Assembly: GCA_023678885.1 (NCBI GenBank)
Contig: CM042962.1
Span: forward strand, 22,396,336 to 22,460,335
Direction of reading: 5' to 3'
Length of the DNA: 64,000 bases
Origin: Pogostemon cablin
Taxonomy: Eukaryota > Streptophyta > Magnoliopsida > Lamiales > Lamiaceae
Every line of letters starts with the position of its first letter. Position 1 is the stretch's first letter. Shown here piece by piece: positions 24,424-36,700 of this stretch. The position numbers were made by a program, and so were the translations under genes. The notes beneath the pieces were generated by a model, which did no database searches, was not told the origin of the DNA, and worked only from the letters and a program-made list of their open reading frames with translations.

Positions 24424-27321
24424 TGTTGAGAATTAAAATCAGTGTGTTTCAATATCAAATTTAACACCATTTTGATGGGAATTGTTGTTATATATTAGCA
24501 TAAGTGTCTTATATTCAGTATATGTGAGAAAAAAGTAATTTTGAGGTGTTTTGTTGTGTTTTAGGTGAAAAAATGATCAAAAGTGAAAAGTTGGAGAAAA
24601 GGTGCAACTTTTGCAAGAATGCTGAAAAACAAACGTCCAACTTGTGTAATTTTCATGTGTTTTTGTAGAAGTTCAAACTGGGTATGTGATACCTCGATGG
24701 AAAGCCACAGAAAAGAGGGTCATTTTGGCTTTAGAATTACTCAAATCAAAGTTTGGATGCGGATGTTATGCGCGAAATAATGAGACTGCACAAAGTAGCT
24801 CGACCTCTTGCTCGACCAGGAGCTGTTTGGTCGACTAAGGACACAGATTTCCCATTTTAATATGTTTTACACACCAGTGCGTGTATGTACATATTTTCAT
24901 TTAAAAAGCCTATCCAAGGTCCATTAGAAGAGTCTAAAAGTATAAAAGGGGTTCATAAGAAGTGTTAAAGAGAGGCCACAATCATCCTACACCACCTCAC
25001 AAGGGGGATTATACCCCACACCATTTACCATCATCCACATCCATCCCTTCCTCCATCCATCACTGTGAAGATTCGTCTGTGGAATCAAGAAAGAGAACCA
25101 AGAGGATTTGAAGAGACAGAAGAAAGAAGGAAGGGGATCACTACACCATGGGTTTTTCCTAATTCTTTTCTTCTATTTCTAATTTTCTCGACTATGGATA
25201 AGATCTATCAAACCTTCATGTTTGCTCTTCGTAACATCATGGACTAGAACTGTTTGATAGTTCTAGGTTCTAAAGGTTTTATGAATTAATTGAACTTTCT
25301 TGTATATCCTATTGGATTGTATACTAAATGTCTATCTTTAGTATGAACAATGTTTTAACAATATTTGAAATGAGAATCACTAATCAAATGATTGCATCTT
25401 ATAATTTGTTTATATGTCGATGCAAAAGTACATTTACTTTATATTGTAGATAATATGGTTTGCAGTGACTCATAGAAAATCATATTATCAGTTCCTTGTA
25501 AAGTATAAATAGATACTCACAATCGAGATAGATGGGGATAATCTATCGGGATAGTTGTAGTGTGATTTGGTATTAGTTTGTCTTGACTATAAAATTACAC
25601 CAGTAAACTTTGAGTGTATTGAGCAGGACCACGTGAGGTTGTTCGATTTATACTGATTATATAAGAGAACTAGACCCCAGATATTATGGATGTTTTAATC
25701 CCTATACAATAAACTCAACACATAATTCAGTATTTATTTCATTGATTCATCAATGGGTGAGATTTAATTGTAAATCAATATGCTCGGTGAGTTGGGAGAT
25801 GGTACTGTCTCTATGATGTGCTGTTGATTGTAGAAGGAATCCGTGTCCTAATGAATTGGGTTGATGATGTCCCCTTGAGGAGTTCATATGGATTATCATG
25901 TAAACTCAGCAGGTGGATTCGATCTGACATGATAATAAGGTTGAGTGATACTACTTTTGGATAAAAGATTAATTAATTGAGTATCAATAACTTATTTTAA
26001 TTAATGAACATTGTATATCTTTAATACGGGGATTTAAACGAGCTCATAATAAGAAGGATCCCATAACATACTTTGGGATTAGGGTGGCAGTGCAATAATA
26101 ATTCTTTAGTGGACTGATTTAATTATATTGTTCTTAAGTATAAGTTTTGAGCTAAACTTGGATACTTAAACCCAATGGGAGGCTCAACCCTAATTTCTCC
26201 TCCTGGGCCTTACTGTAGCTTATAAATAATTCATCCCAGCAGTATCTGGACATTTAATTCACGCTACTTTCATATATAAGATGAGAAATTAGATTTCTCA
26301 TCGGATTAGAGAGAACGTGAGAAATATGAGGGAGACTCCGGATTGGGATTGCCTAGAAGATCATCGCCCACACGACATCTAGACGAGGAATAGGAATACA
26401 GCAGAAGATCAAGAGGTCGTTTTTGCAGTTTCAGACTTCTCCACCAGTCTTTGGTGAAAGGTAAAGCTTTCTGTTTTTCTACTGTGTTAGATGTGCATGG
26501 ACCTGAACGGATAACGTAGACCATAAGATCAGATCACTATCATCCTCCGTACAACACTACTTGTAGATTTATTTTATATATGATTTTACCTTTTTAACTC
26601 ATATTCACGGTTGTTTTGTTCATCTTCAAATGCTATATAGAGTCTAAATATATATCTGGTTATTGATTGAGTACATTCACCGCTGAACAGGATTTATTGT
26701 TATGATTCTAAGTGAGGGGACTCCAAAACTTCATTAGAACTACATATATGAATGTTTATTAATTAAATTGAATTCAGGTTAATAAACAAGATAAAGAGGG
26801 TAATTTTATAGTATCTATAAAGGGAGATCATATCGGATTAGAGTACCAATCCTAGGGGGGAAGAATTGATACTAATAGTACCTAGAAAAGGGGGGTGAAA
26901 TTATTCTCTTGCTCCAAGGTCATTCACACGTGTTACACACATGTTTACTTGTATCTATAAAGTAGATATGCATGGTTTAGTGATGCGTCCATTGTCCACA
27001 AGACAAAGTTGGACAGTACACTTGAGAGGAAAATTAATGAGTGAAACTAGATTGTCCTAGAGCTACCTATTCTCCAACTTGGTTTTACTTCGAATTCTTC
27101 TAGAGCTATTTTATTTTAGATGTTATTTAATTTCGGTATTAATTAATTATATAATAATCCTTCAAATCTTATTGTCTTTCATCTTAATTAATTTAGTTAA
27201 TAATTTAATTGATAGTACGCCGTCTTTTGGGTTTAATATTTAACTTGGTCACTTGCCTAAGCTACAATTGATATTCTTAATACTTGGGGATTAATTTTGC
27301 GTGCAAAGAAAATGCTCAATA
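24424..27321 (+). mobile_element. Solo gypsy LTR (Athila-like), host of a nested copia LTR
   Basis: Starts TGTTGAGAAT, ends ATGCTCAATA (inverted TGTTGAG/CTCAATA) and is flanked on both sides by the 5-bp target duplication ACTAC (24,419-24,423 and 27,322-27,326). Without the nested copia LTR its length is about 1.65 kb, like the LTR at 31.16-32.85 kb, with which it shares a GAGGTGTT...TTTTAGGTGAAAAA segment and a CACCATGG-like downstream landmark. It sits between two exons of the RPA-like gene, that is, in an intron. No internal region, so it is a solo LTR left by recombination. Confidence 0.75.
25310..26556 (+). mobile_element. Solo copia LTR (family A) nested in the gypsy LTR
   Basis: Begins TATTGGATTGTATACTAAAT and is alignable along its length with the LTRs at 2.5, 57.3 and 62.9 kb, including a TATA box (CTTATAAATA, about 26,220) and the ATCATCGCCC, ACGACAT landmarks. 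The right end is taken at ACAACA (26,556) but the target duplication is not clear, so the end may be up to 25 bases off. No internal sequence remains. Confidence 0.7.
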
Positions 27322-28508
27322 ACTACCATACCTTTGACATCTATTTATAATATGAAGGAATGATTTAATACGATCAAATAACTACTTTTTTTCAAAAGAA
27401 AGAAATAGAAAGTATGGTTTATTCCGGTGAATTTGATCTTGTATTGAAAGAAAGTACCTGTCAGTTTGTTTTCGTATAAAAAACTTTGAATGTCCTTGAA
27501 ATTCACAAAAGATGCAACAACTTTCTTATAGAAAAATTGTCTTCAATTATTGTTGCTTTTGTGAGGATAACCTCAATCATATCATTCACAGATTTGTTTT
27601 TATAGTCTCGATGAACAAGCCTTATTTTGGCTTTTTTGGATAACCTTATTTCATCGAATAAGATTGCATGAATTTGAAGAGTAGGAACAACTATTAGTAT
27701 TAATCTTTATATATTTTAACTACAAATAAACTACAAACCTAACGATATAAGACAATGATAAATGTTGGTTTCATATGAGAGTTTTAGATATAATTCTGGG
27801 TCTGATTTTAATAACTGTGGGAGGTAGAAGTGTTGTAACATGTGTATTTGGATTACACTGAAAAATGGAGTGAAATCCCCTAATTCTTGTTTGAAATCTT
27901 GTGCTGTATAAATGTTTGATAGGAATTTATTTCTCTATTCCTTAAAATTCATAATGATTAATAACTCTAAATATGATTTGTTCGTTTAATTTTAAGGCAT
28001 GCTGTAGTTCTTTTGAAATTGTAGGTGGCAATCTTGTCTAAAAGACTAAAAGCTTAACTTAGTTACCTTTATAAGAGCTTAAACTGTTATAGATGGTAAT
28101 AGTATTGCATATATCATCCTATCATCTGATTTGGACACTGGACTTTTGACTTGATTATGAAATATTTTTAAAAAGGAAAAACACACCTCATGATCTATTA
28201 CACAAACTTTAAAATTTCTATCTTTCGGTTCTATTTTTGATAAACTTTTTTTGAACACTTGTGTGCAATCCTGACCTTGATGTAACAATCATCTTCAAAA
28301 GCTGATAATTCTTTAATTACCTTCTCTTCCATATTTGATCCTAAATTAAAATAATAACATTAGTTAATATTAGATAAATCAAACTAAAAAATGTGTATTA
28401 ATAAAATGAATAAGATAGGAAAATTTATCTTCTAATTTATTAGGTGGTTGCATCTTTCCAACTTTTCAAAGTTTTTATGTGTTGCAAGTGAAGTGATTTT
28501 AGACTCGA

Positions 28509-28510
<2 letters not shown>

Positions 28511-28586
<76 letters not shown>
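28511..28586. repeat. (AT)n microsatellite
   Basis: About 76 bases of AT dinucleotide repeat, the longest in the window. Confidence 0.95.
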
Positions 28587-28589
<3 letters not shown>

Positions 28590-29314
28590 GCACCTCTACC
28601 ATGACAATTAATGAGCTAGAAGATTGATTATTTAGAATTTTAATTTTGAGGATAGTTTTTTTTCATTATTATATTATATGTTATTTCTAGTTGTAGATAA
28701 TGAAAAGATAGAAGTTATTAATCGTAATCAATCTTATGAGTTACAAATGAAAATAATGATAAGTTTTTTATTTTTTTTAAATTGCAGCAATGTTAGAAAA
28801 TTCAACCATCTTAATCGTGACACTCATTATTTAACTTTGCAGGGTTAATTAAAGGGATAGAGATTATAACCGTAAGGGAGAATGAGTCGATAGAGAAGAA
28901 TGGAGGCAAGGGAGAATGAAAAGTTAGAATTTAAAGGAGTGAGAATGTAAAGTTAGAATTTAATTGTAATTTTAAACTAAATAAATGCGACATTGTGGAC
29001 CGTGAGAGATTATGGATAGAGTGGGAACAATTAATAAAGTTCAAATTTAAATAAGAAAAAATGAAATGTCAGGATTAAATTGTAAATAATAAATGGAATA
29101 TTAAGTGGGGAGCAATTAATAGGCCTGAATAGATCATTAGAAGAAATAATTAATTGGACAAAATATTGATCAATTTTTCAAGGGTGTAAATGTATTAAAT
29201 AAAAATAAGTGAGGATAAAAGAGTCAAAAAAATATTTTATAAGTGCAAGACACTTTTAATATATTAGGATTAGGATTATGATTAAGATTAAGAGTAAGAT
29301 TAGGATAAGATATA
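28587..29314. other. AT-rich spacer, no gene seen
   Basis: No supported gene. Near 29,263-29,305 there are several diverged GGATTA/AGATTA hexamers directly before a MITE. Confidence 0.4.
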
Positions 29315-29541
29315 CTCCCTCCATCTCACCCAAAGAGTCCCTTTTTTTCATTTTGGGCGTTCCACCCAAAGAGTCCCTTTTCCTTTTTTATACACATAGG
29401 ACCCATGCTTACACACTGATACAATTAAAATATGGGTTCCATACTCCCACTAATACAACTACCCAGTACAAATTAAATAATAATGTTCCTTAATCCACGT
29501 GCAAAAAGATAAAGTCTACCCTTTGGGTGGGATAGAGGCAG
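29315..29541. mobile_element. Stowaway-like MITE A
   Basis: Left end CTCCCTCCATCTCACCCAAA, right end (reverse complement) CTGCCTCTATCCCACCCAAA, flanked by TA. The CTCCCTCCRTCCC terminus and TA duplication are typical of Stowaway (Tc1/mariner-derived) MITEs. 227 bp. Confidence 0.8.
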
Positions 29542-30099
29542 TATATCTATACTTATATCTGTTAGTATATTTTTATTTTCTTAAATTCAAAATTGGAAAG
29601 TGTTCTTAATTTTTTTTCTACTGATACAATGAGATGTTGTGTGTTTTGTACTAAAACCGAGAATTTTCATTGAAAGTGCATGCTGACATTTATTGCTTCT
29701 GTTTTCATTGACATTTGCATCCCACTGAGCATGCTACATTTTATTGCATTTGTTTTGAACAATAAAATCTACATCTAAAATTTTGAATTTAATGATATGT
29801 TTATATTGCATTGTGAAACTTGAAAAAAAAAACAGATTTCTTGAAAATAGGCCGATTTTTGGGAGGCTCCATGACTAAAGCAGAAAAAAGTAGATTTCTT
29901 AGGAATGGCAAGAGTTTTTGGAGTATAGGAGAATTACAGTGCGAAACCAGCAGTCTCTAAATTCTTTTACTTTAAAATCTTAAAACTCTATAACACTAAC
30001 CAAAATTTTGAATTTTTTCAAGTGACCTCTCATCTTCCTCCTTTGAAAGCTTATAAATAATGTCTGTTCTAGCCACACTGTATTGTGTATACTTCATAA

Positions 30100-30580
30100 A
30101 TTTCAGGTGGAACCGGCGAGATCAGGATGAACTCGAATCTGATAGTGAGTAGTGCAATTGGGTTTCTAATTAGGGATTTGGAGGCATAATTTACCAAGAA
30201 GTAGGTGGTGTTGTGGCTGAATCGAAGGTAGTCGACAGAGATTGAGGTGGGAAAATCGAATAAGAGAGGCGGTGGAGAAGAACTCCGGCCAGGGACGGCA
30301 GCGGGAGAGAAGTCTACCCTCTTGAATCCTTATATACTCTTAGAAAGGTATTGTATCCTGACCCTTTTACACTCTAAGAAAGGTATTGTATGAGGTATTT
30401 ACTTATTTTGAGAGGAGGTTTTATTGTTGCAGCTGGTGGCATCCACCGCAGTTAACATATTGGCTGGAGCACTTTATCAAGTGTTATGTGCATCAGTTAA
30501 TTCGGCAAGGAAGGAGATGCGGGAAGCATGTCGGGAGATTTGAATACGCACATGAGGTGTTCGATGTAATTATTCACTAA
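30100..30580 (+). pseudogene. Orphan exon-like segment, unidentified
   Basis: After an acceptor-like TATTGTTGCAG (ending 30,430) the plus strand reads LVASTAVNILAGALYQVLC followed by ASVNSARKEMREACREI and a stop near 30,542. This is a coding-like run without repeats. Upstream (30,110-30,320) a GC-richer stretch has the look of a 5' region (AACCGGCGAGATCAGGATG). I do not recognise the protein and no other exon was found. Confidence 0.3.
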
Positions 30581-30721
30581 TGTATTCAATGTGTTCTCTT
30601 CACTATTTCATCTAACTGACTTTCAGCTTGGATACGTTCTGCATTTTTGTGTCTTGCGTGTTTAATTTTGACAATGAAGTGTCATTTCACACTTTGCATT
30701 CTTAGTACTTGATAAATTGTA

Positions 30722-30896
30722 CTCCCTCAAACCCACGTTAAGGTTTATATTTTTCATTTTGGTTTACCCAAGTTAAGGTTTACATTTTCTTTTTTGTCAA
30801 GTTGGGCCCACATAAAATAATTAATTATTCTATGTAGGCCCACATACAACACAAATAAAACTATCAACTTTACATTAAATATTATTTCCAAGGGAG
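30722..30896. mobile_element. Stowaway-like MITE E
   Basis: Starts CTCCCTCAAACCCACGTTAA, ends TTCCAAGGGAG, flanked by TA. Internally it shares GTTAAGGTTTA, TCAAGTTGGGCCCACAT and CATTAAATATTATTT with the interrupted MITE at 38,462, so both belong to one family. 175 bp. Confidence 0.75.
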
Positions 30897-31161
30897 TATA
30901 TATATATTTAAGTTATTTGGTAGAAATATTTGATGGAGTTAATTGAATACTACCAGTAGATTCACTGTACTTGTATACATGGTACTCTCAATATATTTTT
31001 GTTGGGAATGCTAAAAAATGTGAACATTTCAATTTATCTATTTCTATTTTTTTATTTTTAATCACCTGTAGCAGGAAACCCACAATCAATTAAGGCCATC
31101 TCCAACAGTTGACTCCATTTTGCAGCACATTCACCTCTAAAAAGTTATTTCAGTAAATCAT

Positions 31162-32851
31162 TGATTAGTGTGAAAATCTGCATGTTTTAGGGTCCGATTT
31201 AGCACTATTTTGTGGGATTTATATCCTTATTTGAGCATCTTGTGGTTGAATTGTATAAATGCATATTTTAGATACGTGTGAGGTGTTATTTCGTATTTTT
31301 AGGTGAAAAATAAGGTAAAACGAGCAAAAACGGAAGTCGAAAATAAAGTCGGAACGAAGTCAGGAGATGAAAGAGCCGGCACGATTCTTGCAGGCCAGGA
31401 GGAGCATCTTGTGCTGTCGAGAAAGCCAAGTCGTGCCGCAAGCCTTCCGAGAGGCGCCTACACGACTGCCGAGCAAGCCCACCAAAGCTGCCGAGCACGA
31501 GCTGTCGAGTGATGCTGAGAAGTGTAGCCCGTGCCACCAATGCTGCCGAGACGCGACGCGCTGAAAAATCCCACATGCTAGCTGTCGGCACGAATCGTGC
31601 CGATGTCCGCCAGGTCCAGTTTCGTGTTTTCATCATTTTTCCAGCCAGTTCATGTTTTAACGTGAAAAAGCCCACTTTGAGTCAGAATTCGGGAAGGATC
31701 AGTCTTCAACTATAAATGGAGCCCTTGGGGTGTTCTAAACCCTAACTGTCCATAACTTTCCACAACCCTACATACCTTCCCCTACCACAATACCAAAATA
31801 AAGATTCATCATCTCATCCACCCATCCCGGAGAGTTCATCAATGTTGTTTACTTGAGTAGGAGAACAAGGAGGTTCAGAATCACGGAGGAAAGAACAGAG
31901 GATCACGCAAAATTTAGGATTTTTCTTACTCTTTCTTTCTTAATTTTGAATAATATGTTTTCATACCTAACCATATGTGTTGCTTATAACACCATGGGCT
32001 AGTACTTCTTGGATTGTTCTAAGTTTGAAGGTTGAATTATTTTGAATTGATGATCTAGACTTAAGTTTGGATACCTGCAGTATACTTATTTCTTTATTAA
32101 TGCTTTGATTGAAACTATTATTTTATCTTATATGATCTGTCATTATTCATGTGTATTTCATTGTCTTATGCATACTTATGCCTATTACTTGTATTATATA
32201 AGAATTATATTTGTCAACATGTTATGGGTAAAGGGGATCTAATCATATAACATTTATTCATTAGAATAATTAATATTGGATACTTAATATATCTATTAAT
32301 TATCAATTTACAGGATTTGGTTTCTTAGATTGTTAGGTGAGAATTGAGGTTTAATTCTTAAGTACCTATAAAGGGAAGTCTAGTGTACTAGACTTTAATA
32401 GAATTTTACATGAAATGCCTAGAAAGGGAGTAGGGATTATTCTTCTGCATCTGAGGATTTAAACCAAATTTATGTGTGAAGTTTACTTTAAAAAAGGAAT
32501 TTAACATAATTAAGTGATTGCTTTCATAAGAACTACAGGGATTCTAATTGATTGTCTAGTGATTTGATTTGACCAATTTAACTAGATTTTTGGTGCTATG
32601 TATCTTCACTCTTGAATACTTTCCATATTTATTTTATTTGCTATTTTATATTTTAGTAATTATTTTCTGCATAGTTAATTTAGGTAATTCTCTTGAAAAC
32701 CCAGATTTGTCTTAAATTAGAATAGTTGTAATTAGATTAAATAGTAGATCTAAAATTATCCCTTCGGCACGATATTATTTTTACTTGGTCACACGTGAAA
32801 CTACAATTGATTTCCTACACTTGGGGATACTTACAAAAACGTGAACAAGCA
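31162..32851 (+). mobile_element. Athila-type 5' LTR
   Basis: About 1.69 kb with TG start and CA end, followed after two bases by a primer-binding-site-like TGGCGTTGGCTACCAGGGA (32,854), a decayed form of the Athila TGGCGCCGTTGCCGGGG site. A GC-rich block (31,360-31,620) contains repeated GCCGAG and GGCACGA motifs. A TATA box (CTATAAATGGAG, 31,709) precedes AAACCCTAAC, a plausible transcript start. The left end is less certain. Confidence 0.6.
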
Positions 32852-32853
32852 AA

Positions 32854-33480
32854 TGGCGTTGGCTACCAGGGATAGTTTTTAGATTTATTTATTTAATTTT
32901 TTTGTGATTTATTTTAGTCTAGGATGTTAAATTTAATTCCTTTTATTTTTATTTTTTATTTGTAATCTACATCCAAACTATTCTGATTAGATGCATGAGA
33001 ACAAGTGTATGATAACTAGGTCAAGTGGACTCCCTATTGAACCACTCAACCTAGAACTTGAAGCACTTGTCAGACTAAATAGAAGAAAGAGAAAGAATCC
33101 AGCCACACCCATTCCCAGTCCATAATCGGATATTTATTTGTCAGAAGAGGAAGTTGAAGAGACTGAGATGGAAGAGATGGCTGACGGTGATGAACAAAGG
33201 GCCCCGACCCCATGCAGGATAAATATAAGCTGAAGCATATTATGAATTCTGGATTGAATGGACCCGCAATTACTGCAGAGAGTTTTGAGTTACCATTTGG
33301 ACTGATCCGGATGGTACAAGCACAGCAGTTTAGTGATAATCATTTGGAGAGTCCTAGTGAGCATCTGCAATTATTTGATGAATATGCGAGGATGTAGAAG
33401 TATAGGAATGTTCTAGAGAATGCTGTCAGAATGAGGCTTTTCCACTACAACATAAATGACATTAATTAACAACTTAGAGT
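32854..33480 (+). pseudogene. Athila-type gag fragment with PBS-like leader
   Basis: From about 33,020 the plus strand reads GLPIEPLNLELEALVRLN then a Lys/Arg- and Glu-rich stretch broken by stops (near 33,122 and 33,230). It then reads GLNGPAITAESFELPFGLI and AQQFSDNHLESPSEHLQLF, the early capsid region of Athila gag. It stops at 33,396 and homology ends by about 33,480. No pol or 3' LTR follows, so the element is truncated. Confidence 0.65.
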
Positions 33481-33622
33481 AACACTTTATGCACCTCTTT
33501 GTCTTCTTTTGGTTTACCAATGTATTATGTGCCAAAAGCCATGAAGGGTTTCCCGCACCAAGTTAACCTACATATTTACTAAGTCAATTGCATTTATAAG
33601 AATAAAGATGAAGTGAAAGAAG

Positions 33623-33724
33623 GTAATAATCAGTAGGGTTAAAGTAGTTGTAAAAGGAAACTAGAGCTGGAAAGTAATAATTAGTAGGGTTGAAGTAGTT
33701 GCAAAAGGAAACTCGAGCTGGAAT
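33623..33724. repeat. 51-base tandem duplication
   Basis: Two copies, beginning GTAATAATCAGTAGGGTTAA and GTAATAATTAGTAGGGTTGA, with a few differences. Confidence 0.85.
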
Positions 33725-33729
33725 GATAA

Positions 33730-36700
33730 TGAAACGGGCGAGAACAATTGCATTATCTACATGTGTTTTTATTTTTTGCGGTGAATAAAGATAAATCGAA
33801 ATTTTTAAAGTCGATGATTATGCTGGTAATCTAACAAACTGATATTTAATTTAGCATCCATATTGTAGTGGCCGGAATCCAACAAAATAAATGAAATAAT
33901 ACTCAAATAAACAGTCTACCATCAATAGAGTCACTGCAATGTATGACAATATATGAAATAAAAATTAGAGTTATGAAGAGGGGAATCATACCTGCTTTAA
34001 TATCTATGCTTAAGATATAACTCAGTGGATACTACTTCTTTCCAAAACTCTACTGAAATGATCCTTTTGGCTGACACCATAGAACTGCACTCGAACCATC
34101 CAATCTATTTCACATGTTCATATGGCCAGCGAGAAATAATCAAATTTAACATATAACTCAATATAAATAACTATACTAATACAACTTTTAAAATAAAAGG
34201 AGCAACCAAGGTTAGAATTTTTTCCACTATTGCACAAAGTTATGGACATCAAAGGGGATTCATTCAATAAGTGTCGTAGTACAGACAACACAATAAAGAC
34301 AGAGTTATCTACGTGCTATAATAAGGCGCTATAGATCAATTAAAATTTACCTGAGTAACTAACCTCAGAGAAAATATGAATAATCACATAAAAGTAACTA
34401 ACACACAACCTTATCCAAGCTTAAAGTAGTTACTTAGTTTCCTTTATTTTTTTTCTTTTATTTTTTTACTGTTCTAGAATACATGAATCAATATTTACAC
34501 TTAAATACTAGAATCCTAAATAGATATAATAAGTAATTTACCATGTACATCTAATAACACAAAGACATCCAGCATCATGGCTAACTTGTCTTGTTATTTG
34601 TTTTCTTTCCTATTATCTGAATATTAAAGGATTGTTTCATTCTTTCGCTGTATTTTTTTTTGCTTTATTTGATCATAAAAAGGCTACTGTCATTATCCAG
34701 TACTAATATAGCATCAAAGATATTCAACTTAATGTCATTCTCATATAATCGTCCAAATATAGTTCTTACACTGTACACGCGAAATTGTCATACATGCGTA
34801 ATAGCTTAGAAAATCAAAATGCATTATCCTAGAGACATTGGTGCACTCCCTCAATATATATAGATAAATGAATAAGATATATAAAAAAGACATTGTATCA
34901 AACTTCACACCATAATATTGTTAATAATATATTTTGAATCCATACTCATTTTAAAATATCTATCACATCATTAAATACTAAAAATATGACATAGTAACTA
35001 ATTAAGGAACCTTGATCAGAAAAACAAATTGAAAGCAAACATCACTCACATGAAGACCTAATAGATAAGGCCGGATAGGAGGACGAATCTCGATCGCCTA
35101 CCTCGGAAGAGGCGGGGAAGTGTCATAATCGGCAAGTAGGATAAAGGATTCACTATTCCAATATAAATAGCTTTAGCAGGCATACAAGATTGAAGACAGA
35201 TCAGTGGGCTCACTATTTCATCCTTGAATGACGAAATCCTCTTCCGCACAAATGTTGGATAATAAAGTTTGTACATATAAATAACTGACATTACAGTTTA
35301 AGTATAATCCAATTCTCAAAATATTAAATTGTTCAACATACTCAACTTTTCCTTTTTGACAATTCCGATCAAACTATAATCACTCTATGACCAATAGCCA
35401 TGTTGCCACCTCAAGTTAACAAAAGGAATCTGAATCTTAATCTTGCATGCTCCCTCATATAAATAAATTATAAATCCAACCTGAATCTAAGTCTTAATCT
35501 TACATGCAAACTCAAGTTAATAAAAGAATTACATCTTCATTGGATTTTATGGTGCTCTAAAAGCAAACCCCTTTTGAACAGATAACGTTCCAATAGAAGG
35601 ACATACGAATATTTCCAAGCCACATACCTATCTACTTGCAGATTTATCAGTAGACTGTGGTCGTTCATCCAACAAGGATGCTTCTATATGCTTTTTTCTC
35701 TATTTTGAGCCTTGAACTCCAATTTATGTTCTGTCATGCGAACCAATAATGAAGGGGAAGTTTCAAAAGCTTATGAATATGCTCTTAAGCCAGCTCTCAA
35801 CCTCTAGGCTCTAGCTTTTAAACAGAATGTTTTAATAACCTGTGTTTCTATTAAATGGTAGGATTCATTTAATTTTGGCATGATCATTTTTTGCATAACA
35901 GACATATGCTATCCATAGTTGATTGAGAAAACTAGAATAGTAGACACTAGACACAAAAAGATCTTAAGTCTCAAAGCATTTGTTAGTTGATATAATATGC
36001 AGCACATAAATAATGCAACACAGTAGTTCAAATAATGTCACAGTAAAGCAAAATCATTAACCAAGTATGTATATTTATCCAATAAACTAATAGAATGAGC
36101 AAAATTAAACCATAATTTTAGTAGCTTTTATGCAAAGTACAATTAATGTTCATGAACCATAAGTGTTGGAGGGATTGTTGGAAATGAGTACAATTAAATT
36201 CTCTATTGTGATTTCAAGAAGAAAAATAGACCTAATATTCAAAATGACTTCCCCATCTCTTCAAGAAAGTTTGGGAGCTTACTACATTCCAACATAAACC
36301 CTTCACATTAGCACTGCCATACGTATCTCGAACGGTGTTTTATTGGAGAATATGAGGCGCAATACCAACAATTAGACAAGAAAAAAAGATATTAAAAAAA
36401 AGTAGGTAAATTAACAAAAAATCAAGTGAATATCAAAAGAATTAAAGGGATAGAAAAAACTTGTCATGGGTTGGCGACAGTTTTGCGAACCCATCTCTCT
36501 CTAACGATCAAGTAAGGCTAGTTTGACGTAATTTAGCTTCAATACCAGTTTTGCCAACCCATCTCACTGTACCAACACATCCTTCAACAATCCGTCTTGC
36601 TGATCATTAGCAGTTCATGAGGGCATATTTCCGGCTTCGGCTAGGCTTTGAATTGCGTTTGCGTTTGGGATTGATAGGGTTATTGTATAGTTTTGTTTTA

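Larger units (their letters stand above)
23405..28332 (-). pseudogene. Replication protein A 70-kDa-subunit-like gene remnant
   Basis: Minus-strand pieces occur in RPA1 domain order. From ATG at 28,332: KELSAFEDDCYIKVRIA, as at the start of a plant RPA OB fold. At 28,079-28,150: SDDRMIYAILLPSI. At about 27,640-27,458: VASFVNFKDIQSFLYENKLT, ending at donor CAG|GTACTT. At 24,248-24,157 after acceptor TTCAG|: SLSLWGDLATNEGEILE. At 23,740-23,405: ISLEDIIASRVDKIF, WYEMCVRCNKRV and, after a frameshift, LAITDGVEQVFATLFEAAEK. Frameshifts and stops in at least two pieces and two nested LTRs in an intron indicate a pseudogene. RPA binds single-stranded DNA; plants have many RPA1 paralogues and Helitrons also carry RPA-like genes. 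No Helitron helicase was seen. Confidence 0.6.

Noticed and set aside
29263..29305. GGATTA/AGATTA hexamers resembling telomere repeats
   Set aside because: Plant telomere repeat is TTTAGGG; these are six-base, few and diverged, so simple sequence next to a MITE.
31286..31715. Overlapping long frames on both strands
   Set aside because: GC-rich part of an Athila-type LTR, where stops are rare by composition; residues look random.
35058..35291. GC-richer minus-strand frame (LSYLPIMTLPRLFRG...)
   Set aside because: I suspected an organelle-derived insert, but could not match it to a known plastid or mitochondrial gene.
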